Assembly: GCA_001972305.1 (NCBI GenBank)
Contig: BDDD01000379.1
Location: 1 to 64,000, forward strand
Source: Cephalotus follicularis
Taxonomy: Eukaryota > Streptophyta > Magnoliopsida > Oxalidales > Cephalotaceae
DNA length: 64,000 bases
Reading direction: 5' to 3'
Position numbers and translations under genes: made by a program. Below, in pieces: positions 12,134 through 27,921 of this stretch (the stretch's first letter is position 1; each line of letters starts with the position of its first letter). The notes beneath the pieces were generated by a model. It was not told the origin of the DNA, did no database searches, and saw nothing but the letters and a program-made list of their open reading frames with translations.

Positions 12134-12515
12134 TAACTGACGCAGAACGGAAGCACGAAATAACTAGATTATCGTTCTAGTTCAACGCAAACCTTGAATC
12201 TACAAGAAAATTCTTGAATCCATAAGAATAAAGTTAGAATCCACCAGAAATTTTAGAGAAAACTCTAAATTTTATTAAACTGAAAACTGTTTACAATCCT
12301 AGCCATAAGACAGCATTTATACTGTCATAAGAAAACCTAAACCAATAGGAATCTCAAATCAACTTAAACTTATAACATAGTTAAAATAAACAAAATAACG
12401 AAAATATTAAAATACGAAAACATCCCGAAATATAATAAAACGTCAAAACGAGACTAACGGTACGGTTTCTGTCGTCCTAGCTGATAGAGGAATTCCTCCT
12501 CTAATTGAACCGCGT
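12134..12515 (-). repeat. Right LTR (5' LTR of the gypsy element)
   Basis: About 380 bases between the primer-site-like TATCAGAG and the GAGGAATTCCTCC block shared with the left copy. Only its right-hand 230 bases have a clear partner at 5,231-5,495, so the left copy is incomplete or rearranged. Confidence 0.55.
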
Positions 12516-13062
12516 CATTTTCGCTTGCTTAGAATGTTAAAGTCTAATGACAAACTAGAGAGCGAAAGGAAAATTCAAGTAAATGGAGAAAATGTGGGCT
12601 ATGTTCAACATGTTCAGCAATTCTGAATCGTTAGAAATTTTGTGTGTAACATGGAGGAGTGAAGATATAATGGTAACACAGTTTTTGTGTTACAACAGAA
12701 TGTGAAAAGTGGTTAGATTTTTATTATATACAAAGATAACTTCTAATAAACCAAGTCAATAGGAATAAACAAATTATATATAGCATAAAACAGGTTCACT
12801 ATACACAGCAAACCATATGGTCCATTAGCCATACCCTTCAACTTTCGGTGCTTTTCAATTGAGAGTTAAAGTTCAGCGTCGCTTCAAATATAATGCGGAG
12901 AAATTCTGCAGTGGACCGGCTTGACTTGCTTTATTGACTGACGTCTGGATTTTTCAGTCAGCACTTATGTTAGACAATTAGTCAGTAATGTCCAAACGAA
13001 ATCCAAAATTTCATCAATAAAATGGCTATGAAAACATAAAAGAACAAGATGATAAAAAAAAA
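12516..13062. other. Upstream region of the receptor-like kinase gene
   Basis: About 550 AT-rich bases with no coding sequence lie between the gypsy LTR and the kinase start codon. The proximal promoter elements are listed separately. Confidence 0.5.
12921..12944 (+). promoter_or_regulatory. Two W-box cores and an as-1-like TGACGT motif
   Basis: TTGACT occurs at 12,921-12,926 and 12,934-12,939, and TGACGT at 12,939-12,944, about 120-140 bases before the kinase ATG. W-boxes bind WRKY factors and TGACG motifs bind TGA factors. Both are common in salicylate- or pathogen-responsive receptor kinase promoters. That they work here is inference. Confidence 0.4.
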
Positions 13063-16033
<2,971 letters not shown>

Positions 16034-16880
16034 GAATTTTTCTGATAAAACACAGGCGTAAAACGAAAAACTTTTTATCAATGAACCCTGTCTTGCCTCT
16101 ATAACATGCTAAAATTCAAATGTTTTAATTTCAAGCTTACTTTTCCACTCCCCGGTTCACACGTTTTCTCTTTTGATCTCCTTATTTTGAAGAACTAAAC
16201 ATCTTTATCGGCGACTACACTTCAAGCAAAAAAGTAAGACGGCTCCTGGACCACGGCAAAAGTTTGAACTTTCTCCCATGATTCCATCGATAACATATCT
16301 CATTTATTACCAACTAAAGGACTAAATTTCATGCCATTGCTTCCACGCTCAAAGAAGCTATTCTTGATGGGGCCTTGCCTTGACATTTTATGAGCATACA
16401 CCCGCCCTTCACGGCTGGTAGGTCAAATTAATGATAATGTTATTCCCTACTAACTTTATGTGTGTTTGTATATCAATAAATGCATCAATTTGTTATCATG
16501 GCCACCAATTTGTTTATAACATCCTGGGAAAGCAATAAATGATAAAAAAAAAAAATTGAATCAAGTTGATATTCCAATAGTGTGCGAGTTGAAATGATGC
16601 TTACATGTACTTAAAGGCGGACTATAAAAGAGATTGTTAATGCTTAACGACACTCTTAAGGAATATATATTTTCAATTTGTAATTGAATGATTCTTATCT
16701 GTACAATGTGACCCATTAATATTCTGGCTATCTATGAATTATATATTATAAAACTAACCATTTAATTTTATATTCTATTTATATTAATCATTTAAAAATA
16801 AAATGTTAATGTTTAACTGCACTAGTAAGGAATGTATATTTTCTAATTGTAATTTAATAATTCTTGTCTACAAAGGCAAT
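16034..16880. other. 3' flank of CRK and AT-rich intergenic DNA
   Basis: No gene seen. It contains an imperfect direct duplication of about 70 bases, at 16,634-16,703 and 16,803-16,872, sharing GTTAATG, TTAAC, AAGGAAT, TATATTTT and ATTCTT blocks. Confidence 0.45.
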
Positions 16881-19087
16881 GAAGATGTAAATAGTATTCC
16901 AATTGTGATAAAATAAGGATCTTTAGGTCTGAGAATTTTTTCTCTTTTTTTCTTAAGGATGAAATTGGTCATTCTTGATATCAAGTGATCAAACGACAAT
17001 TGGAGTGCTTAAAGGATGAATTTTGTCCATATTTAATCGATTAAGAATCTTTTCTGTATATGTAGATTGATGAATGAAGATATAAGTGCTCCACCTGTAT
17101 ACCAAGATCTCACATTTTAAATATGTAGCAATTTTCTTAAGGTCTTTAGAAGTACCCATAAGATTTAAGTCATTCACATATATTGCAATGATACCATATC
17201 TCCATCATTAGATTTTTTTGATAAATGTACATAGATATATTTGATCGTTTGTATACCTTCATTGATCTAAATCACTTAGTCAATTGTACCACATTCGATC
17301 AGATTACTTCACTCCATAAAACCAATATTGTAGCTTAATTGTATATATGTGTGAAGTTTGTTCGATTCAAGAACTTTAAATCCATCAGTAATTCTTATAT
17401 ATATGTCACTATCCAGTAACCCTTATAAATATATTGTTATTACGTTTAAGTCCTTTTGAAGCAGTCATTCTTATTAGGACTCGAAAAGTGGTTCTATCTA
17501 TAACTGGAGAATATGATTCCCAATAATCAATACCTGATCTATGAGAACCCTTGAACTACAAGTCTTGCTTTGTGTCTCACCATTTCATTTTTCTTATTTC
17601 GTTTCCTAACAAATATCCATCTAAATTCAAGAGGGGTCACGCTATTTGGTGTTTGAATTATCGATCCAAATACTTCTGTTTTGGACAAAGATTGCAATTC
17701 TGCTTGTATTGCATCTTTCCATTTTTATTGATCATTTCTATGTTGACATTGTTCAACACTTTGTGGTTTGGGATCCATACCAAGATTTGTAATATTCAAT
17801 GCAACAACAAAAGCAAACTTATCATCAATTATAATCTCATCTCAATTCCATATTTGTTCATTCTATACATAATTAATCGTGACTTCTTGATTTTGAATTC
17901 CTATGGCCTCATCAAGACTTTGTACTCTTTCTAGAGTCAGTGTGGATTTTGAAAATAATACATTCTCTTGTATCAATGTTATTTCAAGGTTTTATACACC
18001 ACAATTATTGACCTTTCGTTTTTGTGATAGAATGTCTTTAGTACAAATTGGTCTACCGCATTTCAACTGTGATCTATATTTAATTATATCAATTAAGCTT
18101 TTACTAGCAATAGGTTTGACAATAGGTATATCAATTCTTGTTAGTGTATTCACTATTGGTATATAAGATTTTATAATTTTTTGAGCATCATTGAATGTGT
18201 CTGGTATTTGATTAGCAATATTTTACAAATTAATGATCATTTGAACTTGTAATTCACGTTGATTTGTACATAGATAAAAAATTTGTAATCTTGATACTTT
18301 TCATGAAATTTTATTTTCATTTTTTGATAAAATATTGTCTCCCCATAACAGTGATAAAACTAATTCATCAAAGTGACAGTCTACATAACGTGTAGTAAAA
18401 ATGTCACCCATTAATGATTCAAGATACCTTATAATTAATAGAGAATCAAATCCCACATAAATTCTAGGTCTAGATTGTGGTCCCATCTTACTTCGCTGAG
18501 GAGTTGTAATAAGGACATATATCGCACATTTAAACATTCTTAAGTGAGATATATTTTGTTCTTGACCAAGAACAAGCTGCAATGGAAAATATTTATAATG
18601 TAACCTAGAAGATAGTCCAAGAAGTTTTTCCAGTATTTGCATTCGGTCGGAAGCATTACCAATGATATATAGATATTCTTTATCATTTTCATTTGTAATT
18701 TCAATATAATAACTATTAAGATGAATGTCTTTGAAACTAAGCAAGTTTCATCTAGATTTTGTAGAATATAAAGTATCTATGATGCAAATTTGTGTCGCAT
18801 TTGATAAAACAAAACTAGTCATCTCATAACCTTGTATTATGTTTGATGTACTAGAAATTCTTTCAACATTAATCTTTGTTATTGTGAAATGTGAAAAAAA
18901 AATTCGTTTTAGAGTATTGTATGTTGTTGCACTATCTGTTATGCATATATTTCCAATATTCATTGTATAATAATCTACAGATAAAAACACATATCTTATT
19001 ACTAAATATAACAATATTACATTTATTACTTCATAAATACTTTGTTTAAAAGTGATAAACATTAATACAAAAACAATGACATATAAC

Positions 19088-19666
19088 CACTGGCGAACCC
19101 AACCAGCTCAAAAAAGATTTGTTAATGCATTATTTTGAAATTAACATTTACCTCTATTAAAATAATGTTAACTTCCTACTTGTATTTGTATGTAATATGA
19201 ATATGAATTTTGGGTCTTTCAAGTATTTTAAATATAATATTACTATAGTGTATAAATTTATGAACTTTGAATTGATTGTTGAACGCGTTTTTTTAACGAT
19301 GAATATTTTGAAAAATAGGTTGCATAATCGGATGTGGTTGAATGGATGAATAATTGTTTGATCACACATATTGAGAAGAACATATTAACAATGACAAGAT
19401 TATTTGGCGTTTTCAAAACATGAATTCTTATTGAGAACAATTGTAAAAAAAATTGTTTATCTTCATGTTTTGTTTTGTGATTGAAAAACAATTCATTTTA
19501 CTTTATTATTATTATTATTATTATTGTGAAAGTTTGTCATTTTGATAAGAAATTTGTTACAAAATTTTTTATAGTCTACAATTAAGTTTTTTTTTTTGGT
19601 TTAAGTAATATCTAATATATAGTTGAAATTTTCCCCCACTAAGTAAAAATTCTGCCTCCGCCCCTG
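19088..19666. mobile_element. Non-autonomous hAT-type transposon (MITE-like)
   Basis: A 579-base element starts CACTGGCGAACCCA and ends TGCCTCCGCCCCTG, whose reverse complement is CAGGGGCGGAGGCA; the ends pair imperfectly as terminal inverted repeats (CANNGGCGNANNCA). It is flanked by an exact 8-base duplication CATATAAC at 19,080-19,087 and 19,667-19,674, the hAT hallmark. The interior is AT-rich and encodes nothing recognisable. It inserted into the copia remnant after that element had landed. Confidence 0.75.
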
Positions 19667-20339
19667 CATATAACCTCAACCGAGATGAAAGTCTTCCTCG
19701 ACAATCACTTAGTATATCTTCCCATTTGGATCAATTAAAAAATCAACAATCTTCAAATGGGTTGTACCCACTGAAACAAAGTCTGATTAAGTTATATGCA
19801 AAAGATCACGTTGTATCCACTAAAATAAAGGATGATTAAGTTATATGCAAAGGATCACTATGACCCATAAAATTTATTTTAATTTTTTTGCTTTTATCTT
19901 TTAGAGAATCTTGGCACAGGTCAAGCCAATGTTTTTTTGTACCACAAGCATGGTACCAATGACCTTCCATTCCACATCGGTTACAATTACCCTTCTTTTT
20001 ATCTCGGGCTTGTCCACTTTTGATGTTGATTTCTATCAAGATTTTGCCATTTCATGTTATTGTTATTATAAGAGCCACAGAAATTTTGGTTTCTTCCATT
20101 ATCACGTCATCTTCTACGTCTTCTTCCTCTTTCTCTAAAATAGAACGAAGTTACATTTACTTATGGTATAGTAGCTGAACTAGTCAGACGAATATCAAGA
20201 AATATGAGTCCCGAAGGGTCTCGTTTGGAAACCATTGAGAAAACGAGTAAAATAGGTGTTTTGGTTGGAAACTCACTATATTCCAATTCAGGATAAAAGG
20301 CATCGACGTTATGGAGGAAAGCATCGACGTTTTGGGTGC

Positions 20340-20877
20340 AAAATTCTAATAGAATCTAAATAACAATATGTCAACTATAAAAAAGGGAAAATGTCAACTT
20401 AAAGCATAAGACGTCGAAGTGAAAATTTTAATGCCTCGACCTACTGGGGTTTAAGCAAGAGGTGTTGACGTGAAAAGGAGAAGGCGTAGAGCTTGTAATT
20501 TTACCATTTCAATCTGAGTTTAAAATCTCACTTTCACATACTTTTACAAATATAATTGAAATGAAATTTCAGAGATAAAATCTATACATGTCTAAGGATG
20601 ACATATCATGAGATCAAGTTATTTAGACCGTTAAAAGGTTACCAAATCCAAAAGGGCATAAATGACCTAACTTTCCCATTTTCAATCAAAATCCGTTTAA
20701 AAACCGTTTTATTTCTCCCTTATCACAAACATACACATGTGCTCGTCAAGGCACAACAATTTATGCATATTATAAAACAATTAAACAATTTCATAATACA
20801 ATTTAGGTGAGGAAATCCTACCAATGATTTGTTTGAAGTCTAATCAAGCTTGAATCAAATATGAGCAAGCTTCAATC
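20340..20877 (-). repeat. Copia-associated repeat, copy 2 (probable 5' LTR)
   Basis: Partner of 1,368-1,874, lying upstream of the copia gag on the minus strand. Words such as GCATCGACGTT occur just to its left (20,300-20,330). Confidence 0.55.
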
Positions 20878-20880
20878 CAT

Positions 20881-21440
20881 AATAGAGCAAAAAAAAAAAA
20901 GAGTTTTTTTTTTTTAAAATACTCAAATTATTATTTTGTAGTTTTTTTTTATATGAATTATTAGTAGTTATTTAATGTACACATAATCTTAAGTTCTTAA
21001 TAACATTTTATTACATTGTACATTCTTATTTTATGTTTTGAAATTTTCATAACAAAAATTATATCGTTTTATCAAATTATTCGCTCCAAGTAAAATTATG
21101 TCTTTCATATTCAGAATTTCGTACCATTTTTTTTATTTAATTAGGATTTGAACTTTATATTTGTAAAATTTGTTAGTACTTCAAATGAAAAAAAAAAATT
21201 ATGTTTGGAAGGGCTACGTATTTTTTTTATTATTTTTTCTTGTTGTTTGGACAAGTTCTCCTTTATCATTATTGGGCTTGATGGCCGTTGATTATAGTGG
21301 GCTTGGCTTAGTGCTATTTGCCCTTTATGGGTTGGTATGTTTGCTATAGCAGGCTGGTCTTGTAGTTTGTACTGCTTTAGCTTAAGTTTGTTGTGTTTGT
21401 ATTTTGACTCACTGTTCTTACTTACTTTTTCCTTTCAGTA
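20881..21440. other. AT-rich spacer before the truncated Tat element
   Basis: Homopolymer-rich intergenic DNA with no gene. It ends in a pyrimidine tract plus CAG (21,420-21,439) directly before homology to the Tat element begins. Confidence 0.4.
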
Positions 21441-24400
21441 TCCACTCAAACCATCAGGGATGTCCAGAGATTAAACGGGAAAATTGCTGCCTTGAGTAGG
21501 TTTGTTTCCAAATCAGCCGAGAAGTGCCTCCCCTTCTTCAAGATACTCAGAGATCCCAAGGGATTCTCGTGGTCAGACGACTGTCAAGCAACCTTTGACA
21601 AGTTGAAGGAGTATTTGGCTTCTCCTCCTCTGATCTCGAAGCCTAAGGATGAAGACTTATATTTGTACCTGGCAGCCACCTCGGGCGCAGTGAGTGCAGT
21701 GTTGGTCCGAGAAGAGGATAAAGTTCAAAGGTCAGTGTACTATGTAAGCAAGGCCTTGAATGATGCAGAGGGAAGGTACCCAGAGGTGGAGAAGCTCGCC
21801 TATGCTTTGATTATCTCGGCCAGAAAGTTGAGGCTATATTTTCAAGCCCATACAATCAAGGTTCTGACTGACAAACCACTCAAACAAGTTCTTGCCAAGC
21901 CTGACACCTCGGGCAGGCTCATTAAGTGGTCAGTCGAACCAGGCGAGTATGATATGAAGTTCGAAGCCAGACCAGCAATCAAATCTCAGGTACTGGCCGA
22001 CTTCGTTGGAGATAATACGCCTACGAGGTGTATGGAGGAGAACCCTTCCGAGAGCGAGAAGGGAATGTGGAAGTTGTCAGTAGATGGATCCTCATGCCTC
22101 ACGGGCAGTGGGGCAGGATTAGTGTTGACAAGTCCTGATGGTTGGACATTGGAGTATGCTTTGAGGTTCAAATTCAAAGCCACGAATAATGAAGCTGAGT
22201 GGGAAGCTTTGATAGCTGGATTGACGATTGCAAAGCACTTGGAGGTGCAGAGGATTGAAGCCTCAAGTGATTCTCAGCTGGTAGTTGGTTTGGCAAATGG
22301 GGAGTATGAGGCCAGAGAAGAGCTCATGACAAAGTACTTAGCCCATTTTCAAGGCATGAAGTCAGCCTTCGAAATTTTGAGAGTTGTGAAGGTGCCAAGA
22401 GCAGAGAATGTTAGAGCATACCAACTCTCAAAGCTAGCAACAGCAGAGGAGTTGGAGAAGAACCAAACAGTGCTAGTTGACTACTTGGAGCGTCCAACCA
22501 TCTCTCAAGCAGAGGTAATGGACATAGATGATCCACAGGAGCCAAATTGGATGACTCCCTTCGTTATTTGGTTAAGGGATGGGATTCTCCCCGAGGACCC
22601 AGTGGAGGCAAGGAAGCTGGTTTATAGAGCAAACAGATTCCAATACCGAGATGGAATCCTCTACAAAAGGTCTTTCTCATTCCCCTGGTTGAGATGCTTG
22701 AGCCCCTCAGAGGCCGATTACGCACTAAGGGAAGTCCATGAAGGAATTTGTGGGAATCATACTAGGGGCAGGACTTTGTCTCACAAGCTATTAAGGCAGG
22801 GCTATTACTGGCCGACGATGCATCAAGATGCAATAAACTTGGTGAGGAAGTGAGACAAATGTCAGAGGAATGCCAAAATAAGCAGAAGGCCTTCTCAACC
22901 TCTGACCTCAATTACGGCCCCGTGGCCCTTCGCGCAGTGGGGAATGGACTTCGTCGGACCTCTTCCAAAGGAGACAGGCCAAAGGAAGTTTCTCATTGTA
23001 GCAGTGGATTACTTCACTAAGTGGGTAGAGGCAGAACCCTTGGCCACTATTACAGAGAAGAAAACAGAGAGCTTCGTGTGGAAGTCAATTATCTGAAGAT
23101 TTGGAGTTCCGAGGACCATTATCACAGATAATGGCAAGCAATTTGATTGCCAAGCTTTCAGGGACTTTTAAAGAGAATGGAGGATAAAACATAGGCTAGC
23201 TTCAGTAGCCTATCCTCAAAGCAATGGTCAAGCCGAGGTGATCAACAGGGAGATCATCTCGGGCTTGAAAAAACGGCTAGAAGACAGCAAAGGAAGGTGG
23301 ACCGAGGAGTTACCAAGTGTGTTATGGGCATACAGAACTACTCCTCGGACCACAACAGGAGAATCCTCGTACAGTTTATGTTTTGGGACAGAAGCTATGA
23401 TACCAGTGGAGGTTGGAATACAATCACCAAGAGTTATGCATTTCACTGAAGACAACAATGAAGAAGGACTGAGAAGCATCCTTGACCTAGTGGAAGAACT
23501 CAGAGACAAGGCAGTGATCAGAGTTGCAGCCTATCAACAAAGAGTTAGTCGTTACTACAACAAAAGAGTAAGCCCAAGACCACTAAGGCAAGGAGATCTA
23601 GTTCTACGCAACTCAGCAGTTGCGGATCCTACTGGCACCAGAGGAAAGTTAGCCCCTGCCTGGGAAGGCCCATACAAGATCAAAAGGGTCCTCCGCCCAG
23701 GAACATTCAAACTTGAAACTTTGGGGGGTAGGGAGATTGCCAGAGCTTGGAATGCCGAGCATCTGAGGAAGTACTATCAATAAATTGTAAGATATTTTCA
23801 ATGAAAGTTTGAAATTTTTCCAAGATCTATGTTCAACATTATAGTTCCAAGTTTGCAAGGGACCGGAGGTGTGACATCCGTGTCCTTGTTCGGACTGTGT
23901 CTGTGAGCCTACGTGGCTTCTGTCTATCTGTCTGTCTGTTAGTCTGTTTTTCTGAAAATTTTTACATATGCATCACGACATTTATAAATTTTTACCATTT
24001 CGATTTCATTATAATGGTTTTCCGCGTAATAACTAAATTTTATCTGCTGAAAAATTTAATGATGTTTTTCTGAAACTGCTGCTGATTTCGGAAAATAGGC
24101 CAAGTGGTATGTCCTAAACATCCAATTTCTGTCCGTAACGGTTAAATTCTAGGCAAAAACCCAGTCCGTTTTGGGTTGAATATATATGTTAGTGACCTCG
24201 CCCACCAAAGGTTAGTGATTTGTGCTAAGTTAGAAGTTCTAAGGAACTATCAGTATGTATACACATTCAAAGCTCAAACACATGAGAAGTCAACAAAGTC
24301 CTAGAAGACAAGGGCTTGTTCTTCTTACTGTTAGTTACTCAAGCCTTTTTGGAGTTATTTGCTTATTTATGCAAGAAATTCGAGGTCACAACAAGTATAA

Positions 24401-24896
24401 AATTCCTAAGGGAGTTGTCAATTGAAGATTAAGTCCGACAAGGCGAAGCTTCTCTTACTTATAATTTTGTTAACTTACTTTGAAGTTAAGTGTTCACTTA
24501 TGTGAGAAGTCCGAGATTACCATAAAGACAAAAATCCCCAAGGGAATTATTAACAAATGCAACAATGCAGAGGTCAATCACCATTTAAATGCAAGATCAG
24601 AGAACGAGAAAGAAGTTCCTTTATTGATGCTTGGAAGAGATTATAGGAGGTTCGCCGTTAACATTTTTCAAGATCCTTTAAGTTCTTATGGAGGAGTATC
24701 TGCTTCTATGAGAAGTCAGAGGTCCCAAGTGATAAAATCCCCAAGGGGATTATAAACATACATGCTAAGTGCAAATACTACAAGCCACAGTGCAAAAAAG
24801 TAAAGATAGCAGAGGATGCAAACATTTTCTTCATTCATAGGGAAAAGATTACAAGTGCAGTAAAAGAAGAGATTATTACAAAAAAGAAAGAAAAAG

Positions 24897-27299
24897 CTAA
24901 GCTAAGGCTGGAGGATCGGCAGAGGTATCGTCCTCGGGAGGGGAAGGTACAAAAGGCGCAGTCTGAGGAGGAAGAGGAGTAGTAGTCTCTGAGGCAGGAT
25001 CCTCGGGGCCAAGCTCAGCTTCGGGTGCCACTTCACCAACTTCTTGCCCAGTGTTCCTGGTCAAGGCCTCCTCTGCTTTCTCTTCCTCAGCCTCGTATCC
25101 ATCTGGATAAAAGTCGAAGGCCTGAGCAGCCGAGCAAAAGGCGATGTCGTCCAGGGAAACCTCTGGGTGCAAAGCCTGGACCCAATTCTTACAAGTGTAG
25201 AATCCTCGGCGATAGTTCTCAGCAGATTCCTTGACGATCTGCTCCCCAAAGGCATCAGAAGCCTTGAAGTCCTCTACGGAGGCTTCCATCAGACTAATGA
25301 ACTCGTCCGAGGACCTAAACTCATCGAGGGCGTCCTTCACGACCTTGGCTTTTTCCTCCTCATGCCTCTTCATGGCCTCCTCGTACCTCCTCAAGGTGTC
25401 CTCATTTTGCCTCTGCAGGGACTTGAACAGTTGTTGAGCTTTAGCAAGATCTTTTTGGGCTTGGTTCTTTTCCAGAACGGCCCTGTTCCTCTCCTCAACA
25501 GTAGACTCCTGAGCCTTGAGTACCTCCTCCAATTGAGCCTTGGCGATCCGAGAAGTCTCCTTCTCCTCCATCACCTCCAACCTCAGCTTGTCATTTCTCT
25601 CTAAGATGATGGAGTAGTTCTCAACCAAGAGGTGGTTGTTATTCAAAGCCTGCAGAGAAAAAGAAAGTTAGAACAGAAAAAGTGCAAGTATTGAACATAA
25701 GAGCAGAGGATCTTCATTTACCTCAAATTGGCTTCGAAGGCAGTTGTGTACAAGGTCTTTGTTAGACCATTCCTCCTTTGCTTTCAGCTCGTCCGGGAAC
25801 ATACAGAGCGAGCTAAGGGCAAAAGGCAACCCTTGAGTGTCTAAGCTAGAGGAGCCAATCCCAACTCCCTCTAGTTCCTTGATCATCCTCTCCACGTCCC
25901 GAGAGGGGGGCAAGACGATGGGGACGTCCTCAGCTCGTCCAAGGATGGAGTCCATCTCGGACCCAGTGATGAGCCTCCCCCTTTTATTTGGAAGCTTGTC
26001 AGAGGAGCGCTCCTCGGCAGGGCGCTTGGAGCCTTTCCCTTTGGAAGTAACCCCTGTCTTCTTTAGTTGCTTGGCCCCAACCAAGGCATCTTTGGCCCTT
26101 TGTTTGGCCCCCTCGGCAGCCTTTTTCTTGGCTGCCTCCTCGGCAATCTTTTGCCTGGCCGCTTCCACGGCAGCTTTTCGCCAGGCATCTACCTCGGCAG
26201 CCTTTTGTCTTTCTGCTGCAGCGTCAGAGGAAGGCTTAGAGCCCTTGCATGCAGAGAACAAAGTATTGAATCATCTCCGAGAAGACATAGATGCACAGGC
26301 AGAGGTCAAGAATGTTAGTAATTCAAGATTGAACAAGTTAGAAGCAAAATTGAAGACAAAAAGAAAGACGGAGGAGACGAAAGCTTTATACAGTTTTCCC
26401 CCATCTCTTGGGGCATGGATTGGGTAGGGGACCCTTCGTCCCCTGAGGCTTCCTCGACCTCGGCCGGGCGTGGCCCATGGCTTGGAGCCACACTTAGTCC
26501 AGCTTGGACCAGACGCTCCTCGGCAACCACGGAGTTCACCTCCTCGGGCACCAATTGGATAAGCTTACAGAGGTCCAGGTCCTCGGCCGCGGTCAAAGTG
26601 GGCCTCCTATTAAGACGTGTGGTGTCCAAGGAGTCACACCACACGGGGGAGACGAACCCCTCGAAGTTTTTTTATGAGGAAATACTTAGTCCTCCAATGT
26701 TTGATGGATTGGGTTAGTTTGGTGAGGATTTTGGCAATGCCAGGACGTGACTTAAAGAAGTAGCCACGCTTCCCTGGCGAGGACGAGATGACGTGAAATT
26801 GTTGGAACAATCCCACTGTGGCAATAACCTTGGACTCAAGGCACCTAACAAGAAATCCTATTATGAAACTCCATGATTGGGGTTGGAGAAGAGAAGGGTG
26901 AACTTGGAATGTCTCCAAAATCGACAAGGCAAAGTTAGGGATAGGGATCCTCAGACCATGAGTAAGAGCCCCCTCGAAGACAACGAAAAGGCCCTTTTTA
27001 CTCTTAGTGACAGTCCGAGGATCCTTGGGGAGTTGGAATCTCAGCCCAGAGGGGAAGTTAAACTTGGTGGTTAGTTCAACCACCTCCTCCTCTGAGAGAG
27101 CGCTGACACCAAAGCCATCAGGGGCAGAGGAGTCAGCCTCAGTATTGGGAACAACAGGTTCGCCCACAGCAGCCCCCAAGCTACCCTCGGATGGAAGGGG
27201 ACCCTCAGCAGAAGGACTCTCGCTAGGGGGGACTACCATGGCCAAGGGTTCAACCTCCAAGGGAGGAGAAACCCTAGCAGTACGTTTTGTTCTAGCCAT
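24897..27299 (-). mobile_element. Antisense gene of the truncated Tat element
   Basis: Open segments on the minus strand at about 26,634-27,299, 25,668-26,261 and 24,897-25,646 resemble exons of one gene. The first carries the region around PRTVTKSKKGLFVVFEGAL and QPQSWSFIIGFLVRCLES, the 'putative gypsy-type transposon' domain (named Transposase_28 in Pfam, from memory). The middle one is alanine- and lysine-rich. The last is a strong coiled coil (LEEVLKAQE and similar) with an acidic, proline-rich tail. It parallels 48,403-50,875 part by part. Function is unknown. A TATA box lies at 27,512-27,518. Confidence 0.7.
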
Positions 27300-27511
27300 C
27301 TAGGTCAAAGGAAACAAGAGAGACGAAGAAGAAAGTGAAAAGGGAAGACAAGAATCAGTTCAAGAACAGTAAAAGGATCAAAAACTTACTCAAAAGCTTG
27401 GTTGAAGATAATTAGAAGGCGAAAGAACGAGGGTTGAAGAACTGTAAATCTCGAAAATTCTCTGGTATTAGCAAGAAAGCGTAAAAGAGTGACTTAGTGA
27501 TTTAGGGTTTC

Positions 27512-27518
27512 TTTTATA
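27512..27518 (-). promoter_or_regulatory. TATA box of the antisense gene (truncated Tat element)
   Basis: TATAAAA on the minus strand, 213 bases before the ATG at 27,299, followed by a GTAAGT donor-like site in the leader near 27,390. Confidence 0.6.
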
Positions 27519-27921
27519 GACCCTGGATCTGATCCTGGCCCTCCATCTACTAAAGATCTAAGGGTCGAGAATCCAACCGACATACTCAGCGCGGGAAACG
27601 AAGCGGCAGAGGCGGGAAACGCTCTGCTCATGCCAAGTGTCAAGTGTGCTCAATACGTTATTTAGGTGCAATGATGTGGGTTCATAGCACGAGGACCAAC
27701 TGATGGGACATGAGAAGACAAGGGGGCAGTCTCGATCCTCTACCAAGACACGTTCAACATTCCTACATTCTTCAAAAAATAATACAAGTCTTTGTCCTCG
27801 GCTGGTACATAGGAAGAGGATCAATAGCAAGCCCCGCAAAGGTGGATGGCCTGGGCTACGGCTCTCAACTCTGCTCCTTCTCCTCTGACCAGGGTCAGAG
27901 AACAAGGACCAGGGGGGCATA

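Larger units (their letters stand above)
5231..12515 (-). mobile_element. Ty3/gypsy element, minus strand, internally deleted and interrupted by a nested insertion
   Basis: Gag with a CCHC knuckle (CYRCGKPGHRSNNC) and an aspartic protease ([13 protein letters not shown]) are encoded on the minus strand at about 10,320-12,103. The C-terminal part of integrase lies on both sides of an insertion at 5,711-10,161: an MVMAFLKKERF-like end near 10,160-10,280 and the PVGTYNKLRPRKYGPYKIV motif at 5,458-5,710. Most of pol is missing. A TATCAGAG motif at 12,121-12,133 next to the right-hand LTR fits an initiator-tRNA-Met primer site. LTR-related sequence is present at both ends. The element is an old broken fossil with many breaks. 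The lineage is probably chromovirus-like but unassigned. Confidence 0.75.
16880..20880 (-). mobile_element. Degenerate Ty1/copia element, minus strand
   Basis: Minus-strand order fits copia: repeat or LTR at about 20,340-20,877; gag with a CNRCGMEGHWYHAC knuckle followed by a KHWLDLCQDSLK-like stretch near 19,836-20,039; a protease-region remnant at 18,750-19,060; an integrase C-terminal part with LRMFKCAIYV and RIYVGFDS at about 18,300-18,744; and an RT remnant ending near 16,990 (STYTEKILNRLNMDKIHPLSTP). It is an old broken fossil with many breaks. A small hAT-type transposon sits within it at 19,088-19,666. Confidence 0.75.
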
